Part shown: positions 1-12,032 of the stretch, in pieces
Position numbering within the stretch: position 1 is the stretch's first letter
How the letters are laid out: the number at the start of each line of letters is the position of its first letter
NCBI GenBank assembly: GCA_024734495.1
Contig: JALMQS010000070.1
Coordinates: 15,562,306 to 15,626,305 of the forward strand
Length of the DNA: 64,000 nt
Source: Forficula auricularia
Taxonomy: Eukaryota > Arthropoda > Insecta > Dermaptera > Forficulidae
Direction of reading: 5' to 3'
Notes under the pieces: model-generated
What the model saw: the letters and a program-made list of their open reading frames with translations, nothing else
Told to the model about the DNA's origin: nothing
The model's database searches: none
Position numbers and translations under genes: made by a program

Positions 1-470
1 TTTCAAAATCAAGGAAAGTTAAAAGCAATTTCTAATGTTTCTAATGTTTGTTTCAATTTCTAATGTACACTATTGGTGAAATCAAGCAATCACTAGAGGC
101 ACTCTTTAACGGGAAACGAAAACAGTTTTCCCCATAAGAATATGTTTGTTTGTTTATTTTTTTTAATCCCCTTTAATGAGCTCCCCAAGCGGCTGCCAAT
201 AGATATCAGAGGATTTCACAGTCAATTATTAATTCTTTAAATCTCGAATAAATGTCACTATCGTGCTTTTCGCCAAAAAAGCGACGTGGAAAGATAATAA
301 TGTTCACATTTCTGTCTCTCTTTTTTCTCTCAAATTTAGGGACAACGAATATTTTCATTGGCAATATCTATTATTTATTATAAAACTTTTAAATAAGCAT
401 AATTTTGATATTTTTATTTTTTCTTATGATTTCTTTCATGTATGAACCGAATTTTTTCTTCTAGTGTTAA
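1..470. other. AT-rich stretch, nothing recognised
   Basis: Only short open frames of low-complexity composition; no protein motif, tRNA-like box or repeat partner was found elsewhere in the window. Confidence 0.5.
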
Positions 471-481
471 TAACGCATAGA

Positions 482-1687
482 AGTCCAGTCATTTGGTAGT
501 TTTATCTTGAAAGTTTTCTAGGAGTTTTGAAAATGGGTAATTTTATGGATTTCTATGTGCTCTTTCCGAATTTCAACTTTGCTACCTCGTATCTTTGCCT
601 TTCGTGTTACCATATTGGAAAAATGGCACCTAAAAGCAGTTTTTTGACATTATCTCCTTTCCGACTCATTTCACGATAAAAACATTTATATACAAAATGA
701 AACTAGAGAAAATTTCCTACAATTTATGTAAAAGCCTATTTTTCGTAAAATTAAGTTTTGGCGTACGAGTCGCCACAAACCATTATACATTTTCGCCAAC
801 GTGACGTTAATTTTAACTGATTACATTTGTGAATTATGAAAAATCACAGTTTACCCTTCATAATATGAAAATGATTCATCCTAGAAACTTGATTCTTATC
901 ACATTGTCTAGGAAATTTTATTTACTTGAACGTTTACTTGGACCACATTTTGTTAAAACTCTTAGATTTATAGATATCCAGCACTTTCCATGACGCTTTT
1001 GAGGATTCGGATCATATCCTGTCCGGAAAATGTAGGATATCTAAGAGTTTTATCAAAAAAGTGGTCCAAATAAACCTTCAAGTAAATAAAATTTCCTAGA
1101 GAATGAGATAGAAATCAAGTTGTGGTTTTCATTTTATGAAGAAAAAACTGCGATTTTTTGAAACAATGGATCATTTCTTGTCATGGAAAATGCTGGATAT
1201 CTATAAATCTAAGAGTTTAAACAAAATGTGGTCCAAGTAAACGTTCAAGTAAATAAAATTTCCTAGACAATGTGATAAGAATCAGGTTTCTAGGATGAAT
1301 CGTTTTCATTTTATGAAGGAAAAACTGCGATTTTTCATAATTCACAAATGTCACCCATTGGCGTAGATGTATAATGGTTTGCGGCGCTCGTACGCCAAAA
1401 CTATTAATTTTACGAAAAAAAGGTCATTACATAAATTGTAGGAAATTTTCTCTAGTATCATTTTGTATGTGAATATTTTTATCGTGAAATGAGTCAGAAA
1501 GGAGATATTGTCTAAAAACTGCTTTTAGGCGTCATTTTTCCAATATGGCGGCACGAACGGCAAAGATACGAGGTGGCAAAGTTGAAATTCGGAAAGAGCA
1601 CAACGAAATCCATAAAATTATCCATTTTCAAAACTCCAAGAAAACTTTCCAGGTAATCTCTTTTTTTTAGAACCCGATGACTGGACT
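482..1687. repeat. 1.2 kb foldback (inverted repeat) element
   Basis: The left arm (about 482-960) is the imperfect reverse complement of the right arm (about 1185-1687). The ends match (agtccagtcat on the left, atgactggact on the right), and the segments around 545-740 and 1440-1640 pair over almost 200 bp. The centre (960-1190) is itself palindromic around a ggatatct motif. No open frame encodes a transposase, so this is a non-autonomous foldback element. A related inner segment recurs at 10020-10375. Confidence 0.8.
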
Positions 1688-1689
1688 AT

Positions 1690-2305
1690 AAGTATACTTA
1701 TTCTTCTATAGAGAGATGGAATTAAATTCAAATTTCTTGATTCGTACTATTTCCCCCCTATTTTTCTCACTCTCTAACTTTGAAAAAAAGACTGAGATTT
1801 AATTCTAAAAAATAAACTAAATATAAAAATAAACTTAACCAAGATGCATATGTATAGTTTATAAATTATAAATAAATGAAGAGAAAGAAAGAAACCAGAC
1901 TAAGATTAAAAAAAGAAATAATGAATATTTCTTGTTTTTTTAAGACTGTTTTGTTGTATATATAATTATAAATATATAATAATATTTTTATGTTGCTTGA
2001 AGTTTTTTCATTTATTCTAAGATATGTGATAAATTTATTTGAATTATATTGAAAATTAAATTTAAATGTCCTTTTGTTTACATTAAATAAATGGGAAAAT
2101 TATGACATTTAGTTATATATTCATATACATATTTAAAATTGTTGTTATTATTTTAAATGCTTTATATTATGCATTATAATTATATTGGGTAAAATATTGT
2201 GTATTGTTTTTATTAAAAACATAAATAATAAACCGTACTCCTTTGTTCTTTCCATAAATCCAAATGTTCTTATTTATTATTTATTCGTTAGTTAAATTAT
2301 TTAAA
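1690..2305. other. AT-rich stretch, nothing recognised
   Basis: Very AT-rich with short A and T runs. No coding potential or repeat partner was seen. Confidence 0.5.
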
Positions 2306-3070
2306 TAAATAAATCTTTATTACTCGACCAGCTTAGAGGCACAAGTCCTAGGTGGCTAGGTCAACAAAACATCAATACAAATTAACTACAGAAATTAATA
2401 AGCATAAATACAAATCAATTAAAAGAAATTAACAATTAACAAACAAGAAAAAGAATAAAAACAAAAATAGAAATGTATGCTAATTAACAAATAACATTAT
2501 CATAGATTTCCATCAAAAGACAAAACGTAATTTAAATAATTCCGCGCAAAAACCCGATACCAGGAGCAAACGACGCATTAGACATCCCGACATTTGCCAT
2601 AAGTTGTTAAGGAAACCTGGTCAAAACCTTAACAAGGATGGTATGACCTCTCTCTACCTCAGGTAGTCTCCGCTTGTGGGAACTAAATAAAATTTTCACA
2701 ACTCTAGGACATTAGAATTGATTTAATCATAGGGGGCAGAGGACTATAATCCCAAGTAGTGTCAGACAGACTGTTCCACAAATCAATGCCAGATCCTACA
2801 AATGAATGTAAACCGATATTTTTCAAGAATTTGAAAACAGTGTTCGCTGTTTAGATAATGTTTGATGTTTTACTCAAGAAAATACGGCCAAGTACTTCAG
2901 ACTTTAATTCTGAGGAGTCTAGGCTCTAGGCTGCCATGTTTGCAGAAGTCTAGGTTGCCATTGATGATCGCTGATTGGTAGACTTGCCTTCTAATTCTAT
3001 GAATCCTTATTGGTCGTAGTATTTCGAATTCGGCTGTTTTCGACATATTCGAATCATTTTTCTTTCAAAT
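2306..3070 (-). mobile_element. 3' end of a non-LTR retrotransposon (family X)
   Basis: Read on the minus strand this is a 3' untranslated region ending in a TTTA-rich tail (plus strand: aaataaataaatctttatt at the left). The last 500 bp match the plus-strand copy at about 27950-28480, including the stretch reading ctaagcaggtcgagtaa just before the tail. A third 5'-truncated piece lies at 14621-14692. Shared 3' ends with variable 5' truncation are typical of LINE copies. No intact reverse transcriptase is present here. Confidence 0.65.
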
Positions 3071-4136
3071 CCAACCCAGAATAAAATGTATTTATGAAAC
3101 GCTAATAAAAGGGGGTTAGAACAAGGGTAAGTAATAAAAGTAGGAACTAAAAACTCAAACATACAAAAAAATTAAAATGGCGGATATTTGTCTAATAAAA
3201 TATTAATGATTATATGTAAAATTAGTATATTATTAGTTGGATTTTAAAAATAAGAAAAAAATTCACTTCCCTTTTAGCCTTTGGTCGCCTTTCCTGGCTA
3301 CTTACCTAGTTAGTACCTTCATAACCATAAGAATAAATCCCATTAATGAAAAAACTTTTAGTTCTTTTATGGGCTAAAGAGAATAAATAATTCGTTAAAT
3401 TTTTATTAATTACATTTATTTTCGGAATTTAATTCAGAGCCTCATATTAAATAATTATTCTTGTAACATCTAATCTTTAAAGAAACTCGTCTGGAAACCA
3501 AACCCATACAGGGTCAAAAGATCGTGTAAAATCTTATATTTTAACATAGATATAGACTAAACCGAAAAAACTTAACAAATCTTTAAATATCTTTCTTCAT
3601 AATGGCTCAAATTTTTCATTGCAGACAAACTTTTTACCTTTTTAAAGCCAAATTTATGTTGGCGTGTTTTTCATGTTATTTCTTTCAGCTTAAACAACAC
3701 CTACATTAATCATTTTTTCATTCATTATAAAATGATTTTGGAATAGAAAAATAAGAGCTTCTAATATAAGAAAAGAAGCATATACATTGTGTAAGGCCTC
3801 GTTTCTCAAACTTTTTAGTCCCGCGCGACCCCAAATCGTAAAAAAGAATTAATACTTCGCAATCCCCCCACCGAATTCCCCCCCCCCCCCCCCCAATAAT
3901 AACAATCTTTATTTTAATAATACATATGATATTAAAAGGGCTTTTGATCGTTGGCAGCATTGAAAACTAAATATAAAAATTGTCTCCTCTCGCTTGAAAA
4001 CAACTTGAATTGTAATGTGGAACTGCGTATGGGCAAACGTTTAAATGAAAAACACTCATTCATCACAGTAAAAAAATGAGATTTCGAAGTATTCTACTTC
4101 AACGTCGTAATCCTCTTTACAGAGGAGTCGTGACCC
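3071..4136. other. Mostly unassigned; C-run at about 3877-3894
   Basis: AT-rich DNA. Around 3795-3840 a phrase resembling hAT-type ends (ctcaaactttttagtcccg) precedes a long C-run, but I could not find the matching opposite end or a target duplication. Confidence 0.4.
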
Positions 4137-4590
4137 TCATTTCTTCCATATTCTAAGAGCCCTAGTATTCCCAATTACAGCCCGCCAGAGTGGTCTGTTT
4201 CTGGCCATCGCCGTTGCAGCATGGAGCGTAATACCAAGTTGGGACTTTATTTGTTCCGCCCATCTTGCTAGTGTTCTGCCTCTTCTTCTTTTGCCTTCCA
4301 CCTTGCCCTGGACGATGATTCCTTCCCAGCCTGAATCTGAGCGGGTGAGGTGGCCGAAGTACTTGATCACTCTCTCGAGTACCACCCCAGAGAGACGCCG
4401 GTCCGCGTGGACTTCCTCTATAATTGACTTATTAGTTCGGTGAGCCGTCCACTGGATTCTCAACATTCTCCTCCATCACCACATTTCGAAAGCATCAATC
4501 CGATCGCAGTTTTTCTTCTTTAGAGTCCATGTTTCGGAGGCATAGAGTGCGACAGGGAAAACGAGAGTCTTTCGAAGTATACCCTTTATC
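4137..4590 (-). pseudogene. Non-LTR retrotransposon reverse transcriptase, C-terminal fragment
   Basis: The minus strand encodes the region after the reverse transcriptase core. It starts around 4590 with YASETWTLKKK, followed by a short segment with a WWWRRML run, then the WTAHRTN motif, a GHLTR-type block and a KRRRGR basic patch, ending at the stop near 4137. This YGSETW/WTAHRTN architecture is typical of endonuclease-reverse transcriptase LINE proteins widespread in arthropods. The upstream palm and endonuclease parts are missing, so this is a 5'-truncated dead copy. The clade (RTE-, Jockey- or CR1-like) was not resolved. Confidence 0.75.
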
Positions 4591-5270
4591 TAATAAATGC
4601 TTTTAATGTGTTAGTTTTACACACAAATCTATTCCTATATTTTTATTTCACGAACCCCCAAGAAAGGCAGGGTAAAGCCAATCAGAGTATGGTAAAAAAG
4701 TTAAAATTTTTAAGACTTATCAAATAAAGACATGTGTGTTTTGACACTACAACCGTTCAATAACTCTCCTTATAAGCATAATTCCTTCTTAGGATGATTG
4801 TAAGAATCTCGAAGAATATAAATCATTAAAAACGGTAAACTTCGAATAAAAAAAGTTAACAAATATAAGAACTTAGCAAATGAGGCAATACAAATAATAT
4901 ATCGATTCAGTTTGAGTCATTAGCAATTTTTTTTTAAATTAAACAATGAGGTAGAGGTGGACAGGGCCGAATGGGTAGATGGGGTAGAATTGTCCATAGA
5001 TCAGAAAGCTTGGTTTCAAGCCGGGCTCTGCAAAATTATGACCTGCTATAATCTGACCTCTATCAAACTCATGTACCTACCTATATTCTTCAATCAGGAT
5101 TTCATAGATAAATAAACTGCAACGGATCGTTGCTAAACTTTATCCAAATTCATTTGAAATATTAATATGTTTGTTCCTTTATTATTAATCAGATATCACT
5201 TGCAATTTGTAGTTCATATTGACATTTATTCAAAAATAATTCTCATTTAATAGTCGAGGAATAACCATTC
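4591..5270. other. AT-rich stretch, nothing recognised
   Basis: No coding region found. A short GC-richer segment at about 4950-5030 looks like decayed repeat, but no partner was identified. Confidence 0.4.
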
Positions 5271-5515
5271 TATCCATACATCCATCCATCCGCACGCACT
5301 AAATGAAAAAATCGCACTTTTTGGCCTCTCCACTAGACCCCATGTAATTTTTGGCAAAACCGTCACGTGCTAAAATTCAACCTAATTGAATACTACAATT
5401 TGTGACTTTACTTGAGTCCATGGGTTCCGTAGTCTTTACCTGAGGACCCTTTGAAGCCACGCTTGCCCCGAGAGCGATTACAATACTTTACCCATGCTTT
5501 GCATTGGATAAAGTA
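5271..5515. repeat. Dispersed repeat family C, copy 1 (short)
   Basis: Shares a long colinear block with 20633-21092 and 25010-25520. The block has catccatccgcacgcacta at the start, an ATGTAATTTTTGGCAAAACCG block, and a GC-richer end (cgagagcgatt ... attggataaagtaaa). It encodes no protein. This copy lacks the 5' 200 bp present in the other two. Confidence 0.75.
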
Positions 5516-5965
5516 AAAATAGTTATTATTTTTTGTGTTCATAATAGAGGGGGGGGGGGGGTTCAAAAATAGGTACAATAAAATGAACCCATATAATAAA
5601 AAATAGTTATTATTTTCTGGGACCAAAATAGGGCGGTGGGGGGAGTCATAAATATAGGCACTATAAAATGAACCTATAATAAAAATCAGTTATTTTTTTC
5701 TGAGGTCAAATTAGGAGGGTGGGGAGCTCAAAAATAGGTACAATAAAATGAACGCATATAATAAAAAATAGTTATTATTTTTTTTGTGTCCATAATAGAG
5801 GGGGGGGGAGGTTCAAAAATAGGTACAATAAAATGAACCCATATAATAAAAAATGTTTTTTTTTTGGGGGGGGGGTGTTAAAAAATAACTACAATAAAAT
5901 GAACCCATGATAAAAAATAGTTATTATTTTTTGTGTCCATAATAGGGGGGGGGGGTCAATAAAAA
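5516..5965. repeat. G-run minisatellite, about 81 bp x 5-6
   Basis: Tandem units contain agttattattttttgtg, a run of 8-13 G, and gtacaataaaatgaaccc. The unit phrase recurs near 5520, 5604, 5687, 5769, 5850 and 5927. Run length varies between units, as expected of homopolymer slippage. Open frames here are translations of the repeat and are not genes. Confidence 0.85.
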
Positions 5966-6890
5966 CGGAAAACTGATAAGATTTTGGGTTTTTGGCTTTT
6001 GAGCTTGAACTTCGAAAATGCAGAAAACATATTTTTTTATTAATGATTTTATTAAGATTTTAATGTCATGTTATAATACTCGCAAAAACAAAAAATTATA
6101 ATTAAGTTTATTATTTATTACTAGTGCGCTTCTTGCTTTCATTAATTTTTGATTTAATAAATTTATATTTGCCTCTGGATACTAAAGAGACCATAATACA
6201 AAAATCCCTAAAATAATTGTCTGCATTTTTCTTGTAAATAATAAAAAAGATTTATATCCTAATTATTCGATTAATTTTTAACTATAAATATATATATTTA
6301 ATTTTAAATTTTCTGTTACTTTAATTATTATATTTATTCTGTTTTGATTTAGGTTGGCAATTCATTAAGATGGCCGTTTCAATTCGAACCTATTTGACAT
6401 CTCATTAAATAGAAATCAGCTTTTTATTAAATTAAAAAAACTTAAATGGTAAGTTTTGATATTCAAAATGTTTTTCAAAATAATATTTATTTTTGTTATC
6501 ATTTCAATTTTTTATGTTCACCCATTTTTTTTAAAATGTTTCTTTGTATTATAAGGTTAGGTATTATTATACTATTATTTTTTACCTTTATTTAAATTTT
6601 AATCATTATTTGACCTTTTTAATGATTTTCAATCTCTAATTAAAACATAAAATTTCATATACGAGTTCATTCTCATTGCCTTTAGAAGTAGACTTCGGTA
6701 TTTCATATTCAATTTTGGAAAAGTCATTCTATTGCCCTTAGAATTTTGAAGAAATTCAAAATTCGAAACACTCAACTACTTTTATTTAAATTATTATATG
6801 TGATGATGCAAGGGCAAAAGGGCCTTATCTTCACTCTGTTTAAAATCTAGCTAATGCCATCTCCTGTTTCTAGATATTACTAGATATTTT
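5966..6890. other. AT-rich stretch, nothing recognised
   Basis: Low-complexity AT-rich sequence with no motif, repeat partner or credible frame. Confidence 0.45.
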
Positions 6891-7098
6891 TAGATGTTAA
6901 TTGACACAAAATCAAGAATTTCATCTTCATTTTTTTTAAAACAACTGTTTATTATTTTTTCAGATTCATTTCTCAATTCAATTATCGCTGATGCCTGCTG
7001 TGAAATCAGGTTCTCTCTCTTTGGGTTTCTATTTTCAATTCATCTCTATAATTCAAAAATTGTGTTCAAACTGAAGACAAAAGGATACTATCATTCAC
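6891..7098. repeat. Dispersed/tandem repeat R1, copy 1 (first part)
   Basis: Matches 12935-13130 and 15941-16140 (ttgacacaaaatcaa ... ttcaattcatctctata). The same copy resumes at 7272-7397 and again at 12432-12685, because a LINE end and a 5 kb transposon nest interrupt it. Copy 2 (12935-14790) follows directly, so R1 was once a tandem duplication. Confidence 0.7.
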
Positions 7099-7270
7099 TT
7101 CAAACCTTCAAAACCAGGGTGCATAGACACCTACGTCTACACCCTCTCACTTAATCAACTTTCCCTTCTCTTCGGTAATGCAAGGGTCTTTCGAGATCCA
7201 TAGGGGCTACACCTTTACTGGTGCACCCCTTCTTGCATTCGATTGCATTAAAAAAAAAAAAAAAAAAAAA
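7099..7270 (+). mobile_element. LINE 3' end, 5'-truncated, with poly(A)
   Basis: The first 55 bp encode the C-terminal residues LQTFKTRVHRHLRLHPLT and a stop. They are followed by a 3' UTR and an A-run (7250-7270). The same end, with its own A-run, closes the longer LINE at 10859-12032. It interrupts repeat R1, which continues immediately after the A-run. Confidence 0.8.
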
Positions 7271-7549
7271 TTATGCAAAGGTAGTAAGTATATCGTATAA
7301 ATATTTATTAAAAAAAAAACATTTCTAGCTTTGCTCCTTATCCTTATATTAATTTGATCAAACTAATATATAAGTTTGAATATTCTTTAGCCTAGTCGCC
7401 TAGTCCACACTTGGATACAAAGTCGAGAGATTTTCTCTAGACATGTATAGGAACTGTCTATACCAGGGGTGGCCACTACCCTTAACTTTGGGAGCCGCAA
7501 ATTTATAAAATTGTTTCAAAGCGAGCTACATTGTTTGGAGATTAATTAA

Positions 7550-9185
7550 GGTAAAAGCACCAGTAGTTGGCCACTTAAGGCAAATTTCTCCATTTTTCTC
7601 TTGCCAAAGCTTAAATCTTAAATTGATGCCTGTTATAAATGCAAAAAACCATGAAATGGTTCTTCTTAATTAAGGAGAAAAAACTTTCATTTTAGAATAA
7701 TGAACCACACAAAGAGGAATTAATTTTTTCTAAGGTACCTTTTTGCACCAGTAGCTGGCCACCTAGGAAATCAAAAGATTGAGTAGTTAATTAAATTAAT
7801 CTTAAGAAATTCAAAGAGAAATTCAAAGATGTTTTTATAAAGCGAAATTTAGAGAATACTTAGCGAGACTACCGTTTTATAAGAACCATTGAGGTCCAGC
7901 TGATTCTCCATCCTGAACCAAGAGAGCGAAAAAAGATATGGTCCATCTGGATGTTACCCGGTATCAATCCGCGTATAGCCCGCATGATACCCCACCCCGG
8001 ACCACCCAGAGGGACATGGCATCTCAAGTTCTTATATATTACTCTCTCGATTCAGACGCCTTTTACAAGTCTATTCTTACATAGAGAGATGATACAAATT
8101 AATTTAGAATTCCGCGGAGTAAACTCGCGAGCAAATCCACTCAACGGTAACATCCAGATGAACCATATCTTTTTTCGCTCTCTTGGTTCAGGATGGAGAA
8201 TCAGCTGGACCTCAATGGTTCTTATAAAACGGTAGTCTCGCTAAGTATTCTCTAAATTTCGCTTTATAAAAACATCTTTGAATTTCTCTAAGATTAATTT
8301 AATTAATTTGATAATTTTCTATATTTGTATAAATATACTAGAAAACAAATTTACTTATAATTTGTTAAAAATTCCGTTGAGTGGATTTGCTCGCGAGTTT
8401 ACTCCACGGAATTCTAAATTAGATTGAGTAGTTGGCCATCCAAAAAGTTTGAATCTAAACATACCTATATTGCTTTAATAAATGAAAAATTTTTTGTTTA
8501 AACAATCAAAAGACGTCTAATGAGAAATTCCATAGGTGAACAAATAATTTTCTCATTTATTAAAATAAAAGAAAACAGTCAATAATTTATTTTTTTCTGG
8601 ATATTGCTTTATTTTTTTTTGTTTTAATAAAATATTAAGAAAATTATTTGCAGCTAAAGTTACTAACAGCCACATAGAAGCTATTAGTTCCAGATGAAGT
8701 AGTCTACGCTGAAATAAATTTTTAGGATTGACCCAGTAGCTGGTCGCCATGGCCAACTACTGGCTAAATGAATAATATTGAATGAGTAGTTAGCCACCCC
8801 CGCTAAAAAATTAGAGTATGATTATTTAGTCGGAATCATTTTATTTATCGCTTAAAAGACACTTTAAAAGAATGAATATCATTTAAAACTTACCCTAAAT
8901 TAGTTATTTTAGTGTATAACTTCCTTAAAATGGAGCAACCTGCTTAGCACAATGGTTAAGAAAATAGTCAAAAATGAAGCACAACGCCAAATCCGGCAAA
9001 CATTTGACCACTATTGCTCCAACAATCCATTGAGGTTCAAGATCTTCTACACTTAAATAATAGATGACATGAGCTATATATAGCGATATTTTTGAAAGTT
9101 GAATAAGCATTAGGAGTCTTATTTTTTACACTTTTCAAGCAAATGGCCAACTACTGGTACATGGCCAACTACTGGTGCTTTTACC
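7550..9185. mobile_element. TTAA-flanked TIR element with repeated subterminal motif
   Basis: The ends are ggtaaaagcaccagtag and its exact complement, each bordered by TTAA (7546-7549 and 9186-9189), as in piggyBac-type insertions. The motif ccagtagttggcca or close variants recurs inside near 7561, 7748, 8429, 8729, 8790, 9142 and 9162 in both orientations. A central palindrome has arms at about 7803-7955 and 8149-8295. No transposase is encoded. Confidence 0.7.
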
Positions 9186-9327
9186 TTAATGGTTTATTAA
9201 AAAAAGACATCTTTTTTTTATTTTGTAAAATATAAATGAAGTAACATATATTTTTTGCTCTACTTACTTATAACATTACAAATTAATTTAATTTTTGTAT
9301 TATTATTTTTTTAATTTAATTATTATA

Positions 9328-9885
9328 CAGGGTAGGGCATTAAGATCTACCACATTTTGAAGATATATAAAAAAGTGAAAAAATTTAACTAGGAAAAAAC
9401 TAAATATATTTTTGATAAGAAAATAAATGATTTTTTTTAAATGTATGTTAAACATTATCAGACAAAAGGGGGAGGGTCAAAAAAAGATTCTAGCCCTTTT
9501 GACCATTCAACAAATTTTGTATACATATTCTGTAGGCCCCAAAAAGGCTAGAAATGTAAAAACTAATCAAATTTTGTAAACATAGTATGGTCGAAATGAC
9601 TAGAATTTTCATTTTTGACCCTCCCTCCATTTTGGGTGGTTAGTTTTTGCATTTCTGGCCTTTTTGGGGCCCACAGAATATGTATACGAAATTTGGTTGA
9701 GTTTTGTCGAAAGGACTAGAATTTTCATTTTTGACCCCCCCCCCCCCTTTTTTTTTCTGATAATGTTTAAAATACATTAAAAAAATTATTTTATGTTCTT
9801 TTCAAATATATATTCAATATTTTTCTAGTTAAATTTTTTCATTTTTTATACCTCTTTAAAATGTGGTAGAACATTATGCCCCCTG
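9328..9885. mobile_element. Palindromic MITE flanked by TA
   Basis: Termini are cagggtagggcattaa and its imperfect complement ending ttatgccccctg, with TA on both sides (9326-9327, 9886-9887). The arms pair over most of their length around 9590. A variable C-run lies at 9737-9749. It is non-coding. Confidence 0.7.
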
Positions 9886-10019
9886 TACTTTTTAAAATCA
9901 GTATTATTCAAGAGCCGCACGAGATTGACTGAGAGCCGCATGCGGCTCGCGAGCCACGTTGTGGCCACCTCTGGTCTATAGACATGCGCGTAGTTAAGGA
10001 GGGGGGAGGGGGGCAGTTG

Positions 10020-10375
10020 GAAAAAAATCGCAGTTTTTCCTTCATAAAATGAAAATTACTGATCTTAGGAACTTGATTCCTATCTCATTCTGTAGGAAAT
10101 CTTATTGACTTGAACGTTTACTTGGACCACTTTTTTGATAAAACTTTTAGATTTATAGATATCCAGCATTTTCCTTGACGCATGAGGATTCGGATCATAT
10201 CCTGTCCGGAAAATGTAGGATATCTATAAATCTAAGATTTTTAACAAAAATGTGGTCCAAGTAAACGTTCAAGTCAACAAGATTTTCTGGAGAATGAGAT
10301 AGGAATCAGGTTTCTGGGATTAGTGCTTTTCATTTTATGAAGGAAAAACAGAGATTTTTTGCAAAAAATTGCAAT
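10020..10375. repeat. Foldback segment related to 482-1687
   Basis: Inverted arms carry cgcagtttttccttcataaa and its complement, with the inner block ttggaccac...gatatcc shared with the centre of the foldback at 482-1687. Non-coding. Confidence 0.7.
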
Positions 10376-10858
10376 TTTTCAAAATTTCAACCTCATTGCG
10401 ACACGGGTTACCATTATCCGATTAATATAAAACTTTGTTTAAATTGTAGCAAATGTAATCTAGTTTTAAATGTATAGAGGCTTCTTTGTTGGAAACGTGC
10501 TCCTTCGTCAAAATGGGAAAAAATCGAAAAAAGTGCGAGTTTTAGGGATATTAAAAAGTGATCCTGGGGGCTGTTTTTTGGATCTCCATTAAAAATTGAA
10601 CTACTAGACCAATTTTGCATTTCTTTTTTTAATCAACGCGAAAATTTGTCCTCTTTAATTTACTATAGAACTGTTATTTATAAAATATGAACTGTTTTCG
10701 AGTTATAAGCGAAAAACTGGAAAAAGTCCGAAAATTTCGAGGTTTTTCGTCGGCCAAAAGTTGTCCCCAGATTTTCGAGGTCGCAAACTTAGATTTGGCA
10801 TACTTACACCATACCAAACGACCCTAAAAAAATATTGTCCCGCAATTAATATAAGCTA
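10376..10858. other. Unassigned AT-rich stretch
   Basis: No coding region, tRNA-like box or repeat partner recognised between the foldback and the LINE. Confidence 0.4.
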
Positions 10859-12032
10859 GACAAACTGAATAAATGGGGCTCTCAAAATTTAGTTAACTAT
10901 AATTCAAACAAGACTCAATGTTGTCTAATTTCTAGGCGCGAAAATAAAGATTTCCCTGATATTCACTTCGATTCGAATACCCTAAAAATGTGTGACAGCC
11001 TATCCATGTTGGGCGTCTCAGTCACATCTGACCTGTCTTGGAATGAACACATCTCCTCTGTGGCGAAATCTGCAGCAAGGAAGATTGGCTTCTTATTCAG
11101 GTCCAAGCGATTTTACAAAGCCCCACAACTTCTCACCATCTACAAGGCCCAAATCCGCCCCTGTCTCGAATACGGCTCACATCTGTGGAGAGGAGCCTCA
11201 AAATATTCTCTTGCTACCCTGGATGCAATTCAGAAACGAGCCATCAGGCTAATTAACGATTCTACCCTCACCGACTCGCTGGCTCATCGAAGAGATGTCT
11301 CTGCCCTTTCCCTTTTCTATAGATACTATCACGGCATGTACTCTGATGAGATAAGATCAATAATTCCATTGAAAAGTTTTTGTTTTGCCGAGAGTAGCAG
11401 AGTTGTTGATTCACAAAGAGAAACAAAGAGGTTGTCCTCTGCTTGATGCAAATAAACATATACACATATATATCAAGATGATATATCTGTATATATATTA
11501 TTTATTTGTTTGAGACTATAATTTCGAAGACTTGGTCTTCATCATCAGTCTTTCTTCAATTATAAATGTTTTTCATGGAGTCAATATCATATGGATATTG
11601 AAAACTTGGTGTTCCTTCGTCACTGGAATGCTAGGAACTCTTTATTTGCATCAAGCAGAGGACAACCTCTTTGTTTCTCTTTGTGAATCAATAATTCCCC
11701 CCAAAGCATGCTTTGCACGTAGCACGCGTTTTGCAGACTCCCAACACTCTTTCGCGGTCAAACTGGAGAAGTGCCGGACCACTTCATTCGCCAATACATA
11801 TATCCCCATGACTTCAAGGAACTGGAACTCTCTCCCAGCCTCCCATCTTTCCCAGCACCTATAATCTTCAAACCTTCAAAACCGGGGTGCATAGACACCT
11901 ACGTCTACACCCTCTCACTTAATCAACTTTCCCTTCTCTTCGGTAATGCAAGGGTCTTTCGAGATCCATAGGAGCTGCATCTTTACTGGCGCACCACTTC
12001 TTGCATTCGATTGCATTAAAAAAAAAAAAAAA
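10859..12032 (+). pseudogene. Non-LTR retrotransposon, RT C-terminal part plus 3' UTR and poly(A)
   Basis: An open frame from 10859 reads DKLNKWGSQN, then LGVSVTSDLSWNEHI, a KSAARKIGFL block, YKAQIRPCLEYGSHLW, and then LDAIQKRAIRLI. This is the region following the reverse transcriptase palm in CR1/Jockey-type LINE proteins, and is non-catalytic on its own. The frame is broken at 11368 by a 319 bp insertion and resumes at 11687 through a RNWNSLPAS block. It ends (with a frameshift) in the FKTGVHRHLRLHPLT tail, 3' UTR and A-run (12018-12032). The copy is 5'-truncated and dead. Confidence 0.85.
11368..11686 (-). mobile_element. Hammerhead-like retroelement inserted in the LINE, 12-bp TSD
   Basis: The target duplication atcaataattcc lies at 11356-11367 and 11687-11698. 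Inverted arms of 50 bp match exactly (11409-11458 and 11641-11690), reaching 4 bp into the downstream duplication. On the minus strand, 11550-11514 reads GACTGATGATG, a GAAGAC/GTCTTC hairpin, then GAAATTATAGTC. That is the CUGANGA - helix II - GAAA - UC order of a hammerhead core. The phrase gccgagagtagcaga recurs in the element at 61585-61785. Non-coding. Confidence 0.7.

Larger units (their letters stand above)
7464..9973. mobile_element. Non-autonomous hAT element with 8-bp TSD
   Basis: The left end reads CAGGGGTGGCCACTACC and the right end reads GGCCACCTCTG, preceded by ccgcatgcggctcgcgagcc. These are hAT-type termini. The flanks are gtctatac (7456-7463) and gtctatag (9974-9981), an 8-bp duplication with one change. 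The body is occupied by two further insertions and has no transposase frame. Confidence 0.8.

Noticed and set aside
3877..3894. Long C-runs (also 16911, 36557) as functional signals
   Set aside because: Isolated homopolymers in repeat DNA; length is also prone to sequencing error.
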